A stretch of DNA of 64,000 bases from Streptomyces koelreuteriae (GTDB lineage Bacteria > Actinomycetota > Actinomycetes > Streptomycetales > Streptomycetaceae): contig NZ_CP075896.1 in the NCBI RefSeq assembly GCF_018604545.1, positions 744,001 to 808,000 of the forward strand. The letters are read 5' to 3'. The notes beneath the pieces were generated by a model. The model worked only from the letters and a program-made list of their open reading frames with translations. It was not told the DNA's origin and searched no databases. Positions 39,526 through 47,198 of the stretch are shown one piece after another (position 1 is the first letter of the stretch; each line of letters starts with the position of its first letter). Both the position numbers and the translations under genes were made by a program.

Positions 39526-41313
39526 CTAACTACCCTCTCGCCAGGCCCGCCACAGTCGCGCGTACCTGCCGCCCAGAGCCACGAGCTCCTCGTGCGTGCC
39601 CTGTTCCACGACGCGTCCCGCGTCCAGCACGGCGATCCGGTCGGCGGCCATCGCCTGGGTCAGCCGGTGCGCCACGAACAGCGTCGTCCGGCCCGCGCAG
39701 GCGGCCAGTACGGCCCGCTCCAGCTCGGCGGCGCCCTCGCTGCCGGCCTCCGCGGTCGACTCGTCGAGCACCACCACCGGCGCCCGGCCCAGCACCAGCC
39801 GGGCCAGCGCGATCTGGGCGACCTTGGTGACGTCCAGGCGCTCACCGCCCTCGCCGACCGGGGTGTTCAGCCCCTCGGGCAGCGCGTCGACCCAGCCGTC
39901 GGCGCCGACGGTGCGCAGGGCGTCCGTCAGTTCGGCGTCGGTCGCCTCCGGCGCGGCCAGCCGCAGATCCTCGGCGAGCGGACCGGAGAACACATGCGTC
40001 TCCTGCGTCAGGATGCTCACCAGGGCCCGCGCCCCGGCCTCGTCCAGGTCGGCGAGATCGGTCGGCCCGACCCGCACGGAACCGGCTTCCGGGGTCCCTA
40101 TGCCGGCGATCAGCGCGGCCAGGGTCGTCTTGCCCGCGCCCGTCGCCCCCACCAGGGCGAGCGAACCACCGGCGGGAATGGTCAGGTCGACGTCCCGCAG
40201 CACCGGATCCTCGGAGCCGGGATAACGGAACGTCAGCCCCCGCACCACCACCGGGTACGCACCGGCCTCGGCCGCCGGGACGGACTCGTCGCCCACCAGG
40301 CGCTCCTCGGCGGCCTCCCCCAGCACTCCGACCAGACGGGTCAGGCTCGCGCCCGACTTCTGCGCCTCGTCGAAGGTGAACATGATGGCGCCCAGCGGGG
40401 TGAACAGCCGGTGGAACAGCAGCGGAGCCGCCGACACCTCGCCGATACTCGCCGCGTCGGCCTCCAGCAGGGCGTACCCCACGACGAGGATCAGGACGAG
40501 ACCGATGAACTCGGCGCGGTTCTCCCGGCCGACGAACCGGCCGAAGAACCGGAACACCTCGATGCCGAGGTCGCGCACCCGCCACGACTCGCTGGTGACC
40601 TTCTCGCGAAAGTCGCCCTCGAGGCGGTACGCGCGGACCGTGTCGATGCCGTTCAGACCGCTGATGAACGCCTGCGCCCGGTCGGCCTGCGCCACCCGCT
40701 GCTTCCGGTAGAGCGGGGCGGAGCGGGGCAGGTACCAGCGCAGGGCCAGGGCGTACGCGGGCAGCGCGCCGGCGCCGGCGAGGCCGAGCCGCCAGTCGAG
40801 ACCGAACATGCCGAGGGTGGCGATGACGACCAGCACGCCCGCCGAGAACACGGTGGGCACGGCCGTGCGGATGCCCTTGGACAGCACGGCCACATCGTCA
40901 CCGACCCGGGAGAGCACGTCTCCCCGGCCCACTTGCTCGATCCGGGCGCTCGGCATTCCGAGCACGGCCCGGACGGCGCCTTCGCGCAGCCGGGCGAGCA
41001 GATCCGCGCCCAGCCGTCCGATGAGATAGGTCGAGACCGCGGTGGCCGCCGCGCCGAGCAGCGCGGCGGCGGCGATCAGCACCCCGATCGTGACCAGGAT
41101 CGATGGTTCCTCGCCCCCGACGACCCCGTCGACCACACGGCCGAGCAGGAGCACCGGGAGCACCTGAAGCGCCGCCCCCGCGACCGTGGTGAGCACGGTG
41201 GCGGCCGTCAGCCAGGGCATCTCACGGCAGTGCGCCGTGACCCATCGGGTGGCTTCGCGGCCGGTCGTCGTGCGCAGGGTCGCCGGGGCGGCATGCGTTT
41301 CGGTGGTGCTCAC
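39526..41313 (-). CDS. cchG: ABC half-transporter (exporter type) with degenerate signature motif
   Basis: The protein has 595 residues: an ABC-exporter membrane domain in residues 1-320, then an ATPase domain with canonical Walker A (GATGAGKTT, about residue 391), Q-loop (LTQETHVF), Walker B (VVVLDEST) and H-loop (VAHRLTQ). The signature that is normally LSGGQ reads EGGERLDVTKVAQIALARL. CchI has the opposite defect set, so the two should form one working composite ATP site in a heterodimer. Probable role: export of coelichelin. The GTG start abuts the cchF TAA stop, indicating translational coupling. Confidence 0.88.
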   Translation of the reverse strand: MSTTETHAAPATLRTTTGREATRWVTAHCREMPWLTAATVLTTVAGAALQVLPVLLLGRVVDGVVGGEEPSILVTIGVLIAAAALLGAAATAVSTYLIGRLGADLLARLREGAVRAVLGMPSARIEQVGRGDVLSRVGDDVAVLSKGIRTAVPTVFSAGVLVVIATLGMFGLDWRLGLAGAGALPAYALALRWYLPRSAPLYRKQRVAQADRAQAFISGLNGIDTVRAYRLEGDFREKVTSESWRVRDLGIEVFRFFGRFVGRENRAEFIGLVLILVVGYALLEADAASIGEVSAAPLLFHRLFTPLGAIMFTFDEAQKSGASLTRLVGVLGEAAEERLVGDESVPAAEAGAYPVVVRGLTFRYPGSEDPVLRDVDLTIPAGGSLALVGATGAGKTTLAALIAGIGTPEAGSVRVGPTDLADLDEAGARALVSILTQETHVFSGPLAEDLRLAAPEATDAELTDALRTVGADGWVDALPEGLNTPVGEGGERLDVTKVAQIALARLVLGRAPVVVLDESTAEAGSEGAAELERAVLAACAGRTTLFVAHRLTQAMAADRIAVLDAGRVVEQGTHEELVALGGRYARLWRAWREGS

Positions 41314-42375
41314 TTACTGATCGACCGACTTGACGAGCTCGTCGATCGCGTACGGCATGGACAGCAGGGTGCCCTGGGAGATGGCCGCGCCGACCGCGGG
41401 TCCCTCACTGTCGAGCAGATACGACACGTTGCCCTTCTTCACGGCGTCCAGGTTGGCGAAGAGCTTGAACTTCTTCAGCGCCTCGGTGTCGGCCTTGTCG
41501 TTGATGACGAAGATGTGGTCGACGTCGACGAGGTCGACGCGCTCCGGCGAGAGCGTGGTGTAGAAGCTGCCGCCGGCGATCTTGTCGATCTCGGTCTGAT
41601 ACTTGTAGCCGATGCCGGTGACGAGGCGTCCGCGCACGTCGGTGGAGGTGAACGGCGCCACCGAGTTCTTGTACCAGGACAGCGCGACGGCCTTTTCCTT
41701 GCCGAGCTCGGGGTGGGCCTTCTTGGCGGCGTCGAGCTGGCCCTGGATGTCCTGGACCATCTTCTCGCCCTCCTTGGCCTTGCCGAGGGCCTTGGCGATG
41801 TGGAGCGCGTTGTCCTGCCAGGGAGCGCTGAAGGGCTCCTTCTCGGCCTTGGTGCGCGCCACCGTCGGGGCGATCTTGGACAGCTTGTCGTACGCGGCCT
41901 TGTCGATCTCGGAGTAGACCGCGACGATCAGGTCCGGGCGCAGGGCGGCGATCTTCTCGTAGTTGGGGCCGGAGTCGCCGTTCTTCATGACGACCTCGGG
42001 CTTGGTGTCGCCCCACTTGTCCTTCACCCAGGGCCACTGGGTGTTGATGTCAGGGCTCTTGCCCGGGGGGTTGGGGTACTGGTCGACCATGCCGACGGGC
42101 TTGATGCCGAAGGCCAGGATGGTCTGGTCGTCGGTGTAGCCGACGGAGACGACCCGCTTGGGCGCCTTGTCGACCGTCGTGGATCCGAAGGCGTGCTCCA
42201 CGGTCACCGGGAAGGCGCCGGCGGACGCGGCCTGCGTACCGTCGTTCTGCTGGTCCGTCTTGTCCGCCGAGTCGGAACCGCATCCCGCGAGGAGACCGAC
42301 GCCGAGGGTGGCGGCGGTCAGTATCGCCGCCATGCGCCGCCAGGGCCTTCTGAGCGTCGTTCGATGGAGGAGCAT
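41314..42375 (-). CDS. cchF: Ferric-siderophore-binding lipoprotein
   Basis: The 353-residue protein has a lipobox LLAGC at the end of its signal peptide, giving a lipid-anchored receptor on the outside of the membrane. The core (KRVVSVGYTDDQTILAFGIKPVGMV, then LRPDLIVAVYSEIDKAAYDKLSKIAPTV) is a class-III (FecB/FhuD-like) periplasmic-binding fold. It should capture ferric coelichelin and deliver it to CchC/CchD. AAGGGG stands before the ATG, and two iron-box-like sites lie 43-91 bp upstream. It leads a transcript that continues into cchG. Confidence 0.92.
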   Translation of the reverse strand: MLLHRTTLRRPWRRMAAILTAATLGVGLLAGCGSDSADKTDQQNDGTQAASAGAFPVTVEHAFGSTTVDKAPKRVVSVGYTDDQTILAFGIKPVGMVDQYPNPPGKSPDINTQWPWVKDKWGDTKPEVVMKNGDSGPNYEKIAALRPDLIVAVYSEIDKAAYDKLSKIAPTVARTKAEKEPFSAPWQDNALHIAKALGKAKEGEKMVQDIQGQLDAAKKAHPELGKEKAVALSWYKNSVAPFTSTDVRGRLVTGIGYKYQTEIDKIAGGSFYTTLSPERVDLVDVDHIFVINDKADTEALKKFKLFANLDAVKKGNVSYLLDSEGPAVGAAISQGTLLSMPYAIDELVKSVDQ

Positions 42376-42417
42376 CCAAAACCCCTTGCTTTCGCGCTAG
42401 TTCGCTGCACCCTCGCC

Positions 42418-42436
42418 TAAGGGCAGGCAAACCTTA
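42418..42436 (-). promoter_or_regulatory. Iron-box-like site, proximal to cchF
   Basis: On the minus strand TAAGGTTTGCCTGCCCTTA matches the consensus at 14 of 19 positions. It lies 43 bp upstream of the cchF ATG and 11 bp from the better box at 42448-42466, suggesting a tandem pair of DmdR sites. Confidence 0.5.
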
Positions 42437-42447
42437 CCGTGAGTGAG

Positions 42448-42466
42448 TGAGGTTAGCCTAGCCTTA
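42448..42466 (+). promoter_or_regulatory. Iron box upstream of cchF
   Basis: TGAGGTTAGCCTAGCCTTA matches the consensus at 16 of 19 positions. It lies in the 105-bp gap between the cchE stop and the cchF start and should control a cchF-cchG transcript. Confidence 0.8.
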
Positions 42467-42480
42467 CTTCTCCGTCTTTA

Positions 42481-43326
42481 TCAGGATGTGTCCAACTGGA
42501 CGTGTGTGCGACCGATCGGGACGATGAGCGGCCGGTCCCCCACCGGGTCGTCGATGACCTGAGCACGCAGCCCGAACGCCTCGTGCAGCAGCTCGGCGGT
42601 GATCACGTCGCGCGGGTGGCCCTGCGCCAGGATCGCCCCCTCCCTCATCACCACGAGGTTGTCGCTGTAGCGCGTGGCCAGGTTGAGGTCGTGCAGCACC
42701 ATGACGACGGTGCAGCCCGACTCGTGCAGGTCGTCCACCAGGTCCAGGACGTCGATCGCGTGCGCCAGGTCGAGATAGGTCGTCGGCTCGTCCAGCAGCA
42801 GCAGATCGGTGCCCTGGGCCAGCGTCATGGAGATCCAGACGCGCTGGCGCTGCCCGCCGGACAGCGCGTCGACCGGGCGGTCCGCCAGGTCGGACACGCC
42901 GGTCATGGCGAGTGCACGTTCCACCACCTCGGCGTCGTCCGAGGACCACTGCCGCAGCCAGCTCTGGTGCGGATGGCGGCCCCTGGCGACCAGGTCGGCC
43001 ACCGTCAGCCCCTCCGGCGCGACCGGCGCCTGCGGCAGCAGGCCGAGCTTCTTCGCCACGTCCCGGGTCCGGAGCCTGCCGATGTCCTCGCCGTCCAGGA
43101 CGACGCTTCCCCCGGTCGGCTTGAGTAGCCGGGACAGCGTCTTCAACAGGGTCGACTTGCCGCAGCCGTTGGGGCCGATGATCGTGGTGACCACCCCGGG
43201 CGGTATCGCGACGTCGAGTTCGTCGATGACGACCCGGCCGCCGTACCCGACCGTGACGCCCTTGGCTGCGAGCCGCGAGGCGTCGTCGACCCCGGCCTTC
43301 GTCCGGTTGATGGACTGTGCGACCAC
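42481..43326 (-). CDS. cchE: Siderophore-uptake ABC ATPase (FepC-like)
   Basis: The protein has 281 residues. Walker A IIGPNGCGKST, signature [18 protein letters not shown], Walker B LLLLDEPTTYLDLAH and H-loop MVLHDLNLATRYSD are all intact and of the FecE/FepC type. It powers import of the ferric siderophore by the CchC-CchD membrane pair. The GTG start follows TAAGGGGGG. It is 38 bp downstream of cchD on the same strand. Confidence 0.93.
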   Translation of the reverse strand: MVAQSINRTKAGVDDASRLAAKGVTVGYGGRVVIDELDVAIPPGVVTTIIGPNGCGKSTLLKTLSRLLKPTGGSVVLDGEDIGRLRTRDVAKKLGLLPQAPVAPEGLTVADLVARGRHPHQSWLRQWSSDDAEVVERALAMTGVSDLADRPVDALSGGQRQRVWISMTLAQGTDLLLLDEPTTYLDLAHAIDVLDLVDDLHESGCTVVMVLHDLNLATRYSDNLVVMREGAILAQGHPRDVITAELLHEAFGLRAQVIDDPVGDRPLIVPIGRTHVQLDTS

Positions 43327-43364
43327 AAGCCCCCCTTACTTAGGTATGCCTGACTCTTGTACAC

Positions 43365-44426
43365 CTATCTGAGGTTCGCCCGCACCAGCAGATAGACGAG
43401 GAAGGGGCCGCCGATCGCGGCGGTGACCACACCGACCGGGAGCGAGACCGGCAGCGCCGTACGCGCGAGCAGGTCCGAGCCGATCAGCAGCAACGCGCCC
43501 GCCAGACCCGAGGCCACCAGCGGCGGTGTCGGGCACCTCGCCAGACGCATCGCCACCTGCGGTGCCACCAGCGCGACGAAGGGGACCGGGCCGGCCGCGC
43601 TCACCGCCACACCGGCCAGCAGTACGGCGCACAGCAGCAGGACCGCCCGTACCGCCGCGTACCGGACGCCCAGGCCGGCGGCGACCTCGTCGCCGAAGTG
43701 CATCGGCTTGAACTGGAACGCGACGAAGGACACCACGACAAGGAGGGCGAGCGAGCACCAGAGCGCGATCCAGACCTCGCTCCACGCGCGGTCCTCCAGC
43801 GAACCGACGAGCCACGCCTGGGCCTTGGCCACGTCCCTGATGTCGGCCGTGACGAGCAGCCAGGTCGTGATCGCCTGCATCACGGCGCTCACGGAGATGC
43901 CGATGAGGATGAGCCGGAAGCCGTCGATCCCGCGCCGCCAGGCCAGGAAGTACACCAGCAGGCCCGTGCCGAGCCCGCCCGCGAGCGCCGCCGCCGACAG
44001 GCCCACGGAGTCGACGATCGCGGCGGCGGTGCCGCCCGACACGGTCACCAGGAACACCGCGACCGCGCTGGCGCCCGAGGTGATGCCGAGAACGTCCGGG
44101 CTGGCCAGGGGATTGCGGGCGATGGACTGGGTGAGCGCCCCGGACACCCCCAGCGCGATGCCCACGACCAGTCCGGCCAGGGCACGCGGCATCCGCAGGT
44201 CCATGATCACGAACTGGTCGACCTGCTCGCCCCGCCCGAGGATCGTCGCGATCACCCGCGACAGGCTGATGGGGAAGTCCCCGACGCCGATGGACAGACA
44301 GAACACCAGGAAGGTCGCCACCGCCAGCAGCAGCGTCACGCACAGGACCCAGGGCCGCCAGAAGAACGACATACGGCCGAGCCGTACGCCCGGCAGCACC
44401 GACGGCTTCACATCTGTCACGTTCAT
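43365..44426 (-). CDS. cchD: FecCD-family siderophore permease
   Basis: The 353-residue membrane protein has about nine or ten TM helices. RMPRALAGLVVGIALGVSGALTQSIARNPLASPDVLGITSGASA is the conserved first half of FecCD permeases, and GLVAPQ-type segments occur near FVALVAPQVAMR. It should form the ferric-coelichelin import channel with CchC. The ATG overlaps the cchC stop by 4 bp (ATGA), so the two are translationally coupled. Confidence 0.92.
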   Translation of the reverse strand: MNVTDVKPSVLPGVRLGRMSFFWRPWVLCVTLLLAVATFLVFCLSIGVGDFPISLSRVIATILGRGEQVDQFVIMDLRMPRALAGLVVGIALGVSGALTQSIARNPLASPDVLGITSGASAVAVFLVTVSGGTAAAIVDSVGLSAAALAGGLGTGLLVYFLAWRRGIDGFRLILIGISVSAVMQAITTWLLVTADIRDVAKAQAWLVGSLEDRAWSEVWIALWCSLALLVVVSFVAFQFKPMHFGDEVAAGLGVRYAAVRAVLLLCAVLLAGVAVSAAGPVPFVALVAPQVAMRLARCPTPPLVASGLAGALLLIGSDLLARTALPVSLPVGVVTAAIGGPFLVYLLVRANLR

Positions 44427-45484
44427 GCTTTCCTGAACTTTCCGCGCCAGACCAGCACCGCGAAGAACGGGGCGCCGAGGAGCGCCACCAGGACACCCGC
44501 GTCCAACTCGCCCGGCCGCACGACCAGTCGGCCGACGATGTCGCAGACCAGCAGGACGACGGCCCCGAGCAGACCGGCGTAGGGCACCAGCCAGCGGTAG
44601 TCCGGCCCGGTCAGATACCGGGCCACGTGGGCGACCATGAGCCCGAGGAACGCGATGGGTCCGCAGGCGGCCGTCGCCGCGCCGGCCAGCAGGGTGATGG
44701 ACGCGATGCCGACGGTCCGGCTCAGCGCGATGTTCACGCCCAGACCGCGCGCCACGTCGTCACCCAGGTTCAGCAGATTGAGGGAGGGCAGCGTGGTCAG
44801 GGCCAGCACGAGACCGGCCGCGATGAAGGCGCTGACCGGCCAGATGACGTCGAATCCGACCCCGTTCAGGGAGCCCGAGTTCCAGAACCGCAGGGCGTTC
44901 AGGGCCTGCTGGTCCGAGAGCGCGACCGCCGTGGTCATCGCCGCCAGGAACACCGTGACCCCTTGTCCGGCCAGGGCGAGCGTCAGCGGGTTGCCCGCCC
45001 CCCGGCCGATGCTCGCCAGCCCGAACACCACGACACCGGCGATGCCCGCCCCCAGGAAGGCGAACCAGACGTACTGGAAGGGGTTGCCGAACCCGAACAC
45101 GGAGATCGCCACCACGACGGCGAACGAGGCTCCGGAGTTCACGCCCAGCAGGCCCGTGTCGGCGATCGGGTTGCGCGTGTAGCCCTGGATCAAGGCCCCG
45201 CCTACGCCCAGGGCGATGCCCGCCACGATGCCGAGGACCGTCCGGGGCACCCGCACGGTCCGCACGATGAGCCGGATCTCGGTGAGCCGCTGGTCGGACT
45301 CCGGTGCCGCGAACAGCCCGTGCCACACCTCGGTGGGGCTCAACGCGCGTGCGCCGACGGCCAACGACAGCACCGTGGCGATCACCAGGAGCGCCAGCAG
45401 GGTGCCCAAACCCACGACCCGCCGCCGACGGGCCTTCGACGAGCCCCTGGGCGCGGGGCGCTCAACCACAGCAGTCTGGCCCAT
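44423..45484 (-). CDS. cchC: FecCD-family siderophore permease
   Basis: The 353-residue product has a basic N-terminus then about nine or ten TM helices. RVPRTVLGIVAGIALGVGGALIQGYTRNPIADTGLLGVNSGAS is the family hallmark and IAFLGLMVAHVARYLTGPDYR the second conserved loop. It pairs with CchD. No iron box is visible in the 111 bp upstream, but a strong hairpin is, so expression may depend on read-through from cchB or on an unrecognised promoter. Confidence 0.92.
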   Translation of the reverse strand: MGQTAVVERPAPRGSSKARRRRVVGLGTLLALLVIATVLSLAVGARALSPTEVWHGLFAAPESDQRLTEIRLIVRTVRVPRTVLGIVAGIALGVGGALIQGYTRNPIADTGLLGVNSGASFAVVVAISVFGFGNPFQYVWFAFLGAGIAGVVVFGLASIGRGAGNPLTLALAGQGVTVFLAAMTTAVALSDQQALNALRFWNSGSLNGVGFDVIWPVSAFIAAGLVLALTTLPSLNLLNLGDDVARGLGVNIALSRTVGIASITLLAGAATAACGPIAFLGLMVAHVARYLTGPDYRWLVPYAGLLGAVVLLVCDIVGRLVVRPGELDAGVLVALLGAPFFAVLVWRGKFRKA

Positions 45485-45533
45485 GTCGACGTACGTTATC
45501 CCTTGTGCGGTGGGGGACTTGACCCGGACCGTC

Positions 45534-45567
45534 GTGCGCCGCCCGGGGCGAACCCCGGGCGGCGCAC
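45534..45567. terminator. 15-bp perfect hairpin between cchB and cchC
   Basis: Arms 45534-45548 and 45553-45567 form a perfect GC-rich stem closed by a CGAA loop. It is 29 bp after the cchB stop. The following minus-strand sequence is not U-rich, so it may end the cchB message, attenuate it, or stabilise its 3' end while letting part of transcription enter cchC-D-E. Confidence 0.8.
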
Positions 45568-45595
45568 AACGGCAGGAAGTGGAACCATCCGCTCG

Positions 45596-46951
45596 CTAAC
45601 GGGCCGCGCTGCCCTTGTCGTCGGCGAGCGTCCGGGCGTCCTCGGCGGCGGGTCCGGCGCCCCGGCCGAGGAGCGAATCGAGTATCTCGCCCACCCTGAT
45701 GGCCGTGTTGGAGAGCAGGGACGATGTGATGCCGTGCGTGTGCTCGGTGCCGCCCTGGAGGTAGATGCCGCAGCGCAGGTCCGGGTCGGTCGCGATGCGG
45801 TAGTCGCGCTCGACGCGCACACGGCCCTGGTCGTCGCGGGCGCAGCGATCCGCGACCTCGCCGAGCAGGCCGGTGGGGTCGGCCTGGCTGTAGCCGGTGG
45901 CGAAGACCACGACGTCGGCGTCCAGATCGGTCTCCTCGCCGGTGACGAGGGAGGTCACGGTGGCCCGGGCGCCGGCCTCCGTCTCCTTGACGCCGGTGAG
46001 CCGGGAGATGTTGAGGAAGCGCAGGCGCTCGGTGCCGAGGACTTTCTCCTGGTAGGACTGCCGGTAGAGGTCGTCGATGAGGTCGATGTCCACCACGGAG
46101 TAGTTGGTGTTGCCGTGGTAGTCCATCAGCCGGCGCTTGACGTCCTCGGGGGCCGAGAAGTACTCGTCGACCGCCTGGGGGTCGAAGATCCGGTTGGCGA
46201 AGGCGCTGTCGTCGGCGGGGCTGTAGCCGTAGCGGGAGAAGACCGCGCAGACCTCGGCCTCGGGGAAGCGCCGGTGCAGATAGGCGACGTTCTCGGCGGC
46301 GCTCTGTCCGGCGCCCACGACGACGAACCGGGAGGGCGACGTGCCCTCCAGCTCGTCGACCTTGGCCAGCAGTTCGGAGTTGTGCCAGACCCGGTCGCCG
46401 CGCTCCACGCCCTCGGGCATGAGGGGGCGCAGCCCGGTGCCGATGACGAGGTTGCGGGCCCGGTGGACCTCGAGCCCCTCGCCCGAGCGGACGGTCACGT
46501 CGAGGTACTCCACGACGCCGTCGCGGGTCACGGGCGCGACGCCGACGACCTCGTGGCCGTAGGAGACCATGTCGTCGACCTGGGAGGCGGCCCACTCGAA
46601 GTAGTCGTGGAACTCCACGCGCAGCGGGAAGAGGTTCTTGTGGTTGATGAAGTCGATCAGCCGGCCCTTGCTCTGCAGGTAGCAGAGGAAGCTGTACTCG
46701 CTCGACGGGTTGCGCAGCGTCACCAGGTCTTTGAGGAAGGAGACCTGCATGGTGGCGTCGTCGATGAGCATCCCGCGGTGCCAGCCGAAGCGGGGCTGCT
46801 GCTCGAAGAAGTGAGCGGTCACTGCCTCCTGCCTGCCGACGCGCGCGTTGTGCTCGCGAAGCGCGATAGCCATGGCCACATTGGACGGTCCGAAGCCGAT
46901 GCCAATGAGGTCGTGGACCGGTTGGGCGTCACCAGGAAGAACCTGCGACAT
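45596..46951 (-). CDS. cchB: L-ornithine N5-monooxygenase
   Basis: The 451-residue enzyme is a flavin-dependent N-hydroxylase that makes N5-hydroxyornithine using FAD, NADPH and O2. The FAD loop is GIGFGPSNVAMA near residue 18, WHRGMLIDDATMQVSFLKDLVTLRNP is the substrate-site region, VVGAGQSAAENVAYL is the NADPH loop, and FATGYSQADP is the C-terminal ATGY motif. Its product feeds CchA and modules 1 and 3 of CchH. It is divergent from cchA, with two iron-box-like sites in the shared 247-bp spacer. Confidence 0.95.
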   Translation of the reverse strand: MSQVLPGDAQPVHDLIGIGFGPSNVAMAIALREHNARVGRQEAVTAHFFEQQPRFGWHRGMLIDDATMQVSFLKDLVTLRNPSSEYSFLCYLQSKGRLIDFINHKNLFPLRVEFHDYFEWAASQVDDMVSYGHEVVGVAPVTRDGVVEYLDVTVRSGEGLEVHRARNLVIGTGLRPLMPEGVERGDRVWHNSELLAKVDELEGTSPSRFVVVGAGQSAAENVAYLHRRFPEAEVCAVFSRYGYSPADDSAFANRIFDPQAVDEYFSAPEDVKRRLMDYHGNTNYSVVDIDLIDDLYRQSYQEKVLGTERLRFLNISRLTGVKETEAGARATVTSLVTGEETDLDADVVVFATGYSQADPTGLLGEVADRCARDDQGRVRVERDYRIATDPDLRCGIYLQGGTEHTHGITSSLLSNTAIRVGEILDSLLGRGAGPAAEDARTLADDKGSAAR

Positions 46952-47037
46952 GTCACTCCCATCGTGCGGGGCAGCCGCGTTTCAGGTGTGGAAGGAACGA
47001 AAGGCGGGCATGCCAACGGAGCGGCACGCCACGGAAC

Positions 47038-47056
47038 TTAGGTGAGCCTAAGCTAA
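47038..47056 (+). promoter_or_regulatory. Iron box in the cchB-cchA spacer, nearer cchB
   Basis: TTAGGTGAGCCTAAGCTAA matches the consensus at 17 of 19 positions. It lies about 87 bp upstream of the cchB ATG and probably controls that direction. Confidence 0.87.
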
Positions 47057-47140
47057 ACCGACGAAGGTGTCGACAGGACAAAACGGACGCCCGCCGGACG
47101 GGGCTCCACAACTGGGGCATCATGGGCCCCCGTTGCGGAC

Positions 47141-47159
47141 TAAGGTAAGCCTTGCTTTA
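47141..47159 (+). promoter_or_regulatory. Iron-box-like site in the cchB-cchA spacer, nearer cchA
   Basis: TAAGGTAAGCCTTGCTTTA matches the consensus at only 13 of 19 positions, but keeps the central AAGCCT core and lies about 40 bp before the cchA ATG, where a repressor site is expected. An AGGTAAG/CTTACCT inverted pair flanks its centre. Confidence 0.6.
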
Positions 47160-47198
47160 CTTACCTCGGCCAAGCCCTTGCTCTGAGGAGGAACCCCC

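Noticed and set aside
43340..43358. TTAGGTATGCCTGACTCTT before cchE as an iron box
   Set aside because: Only about 13 of 19 positions match and the central core is broken. The 38-bp gap between cchD and cchE suggests one transcript.
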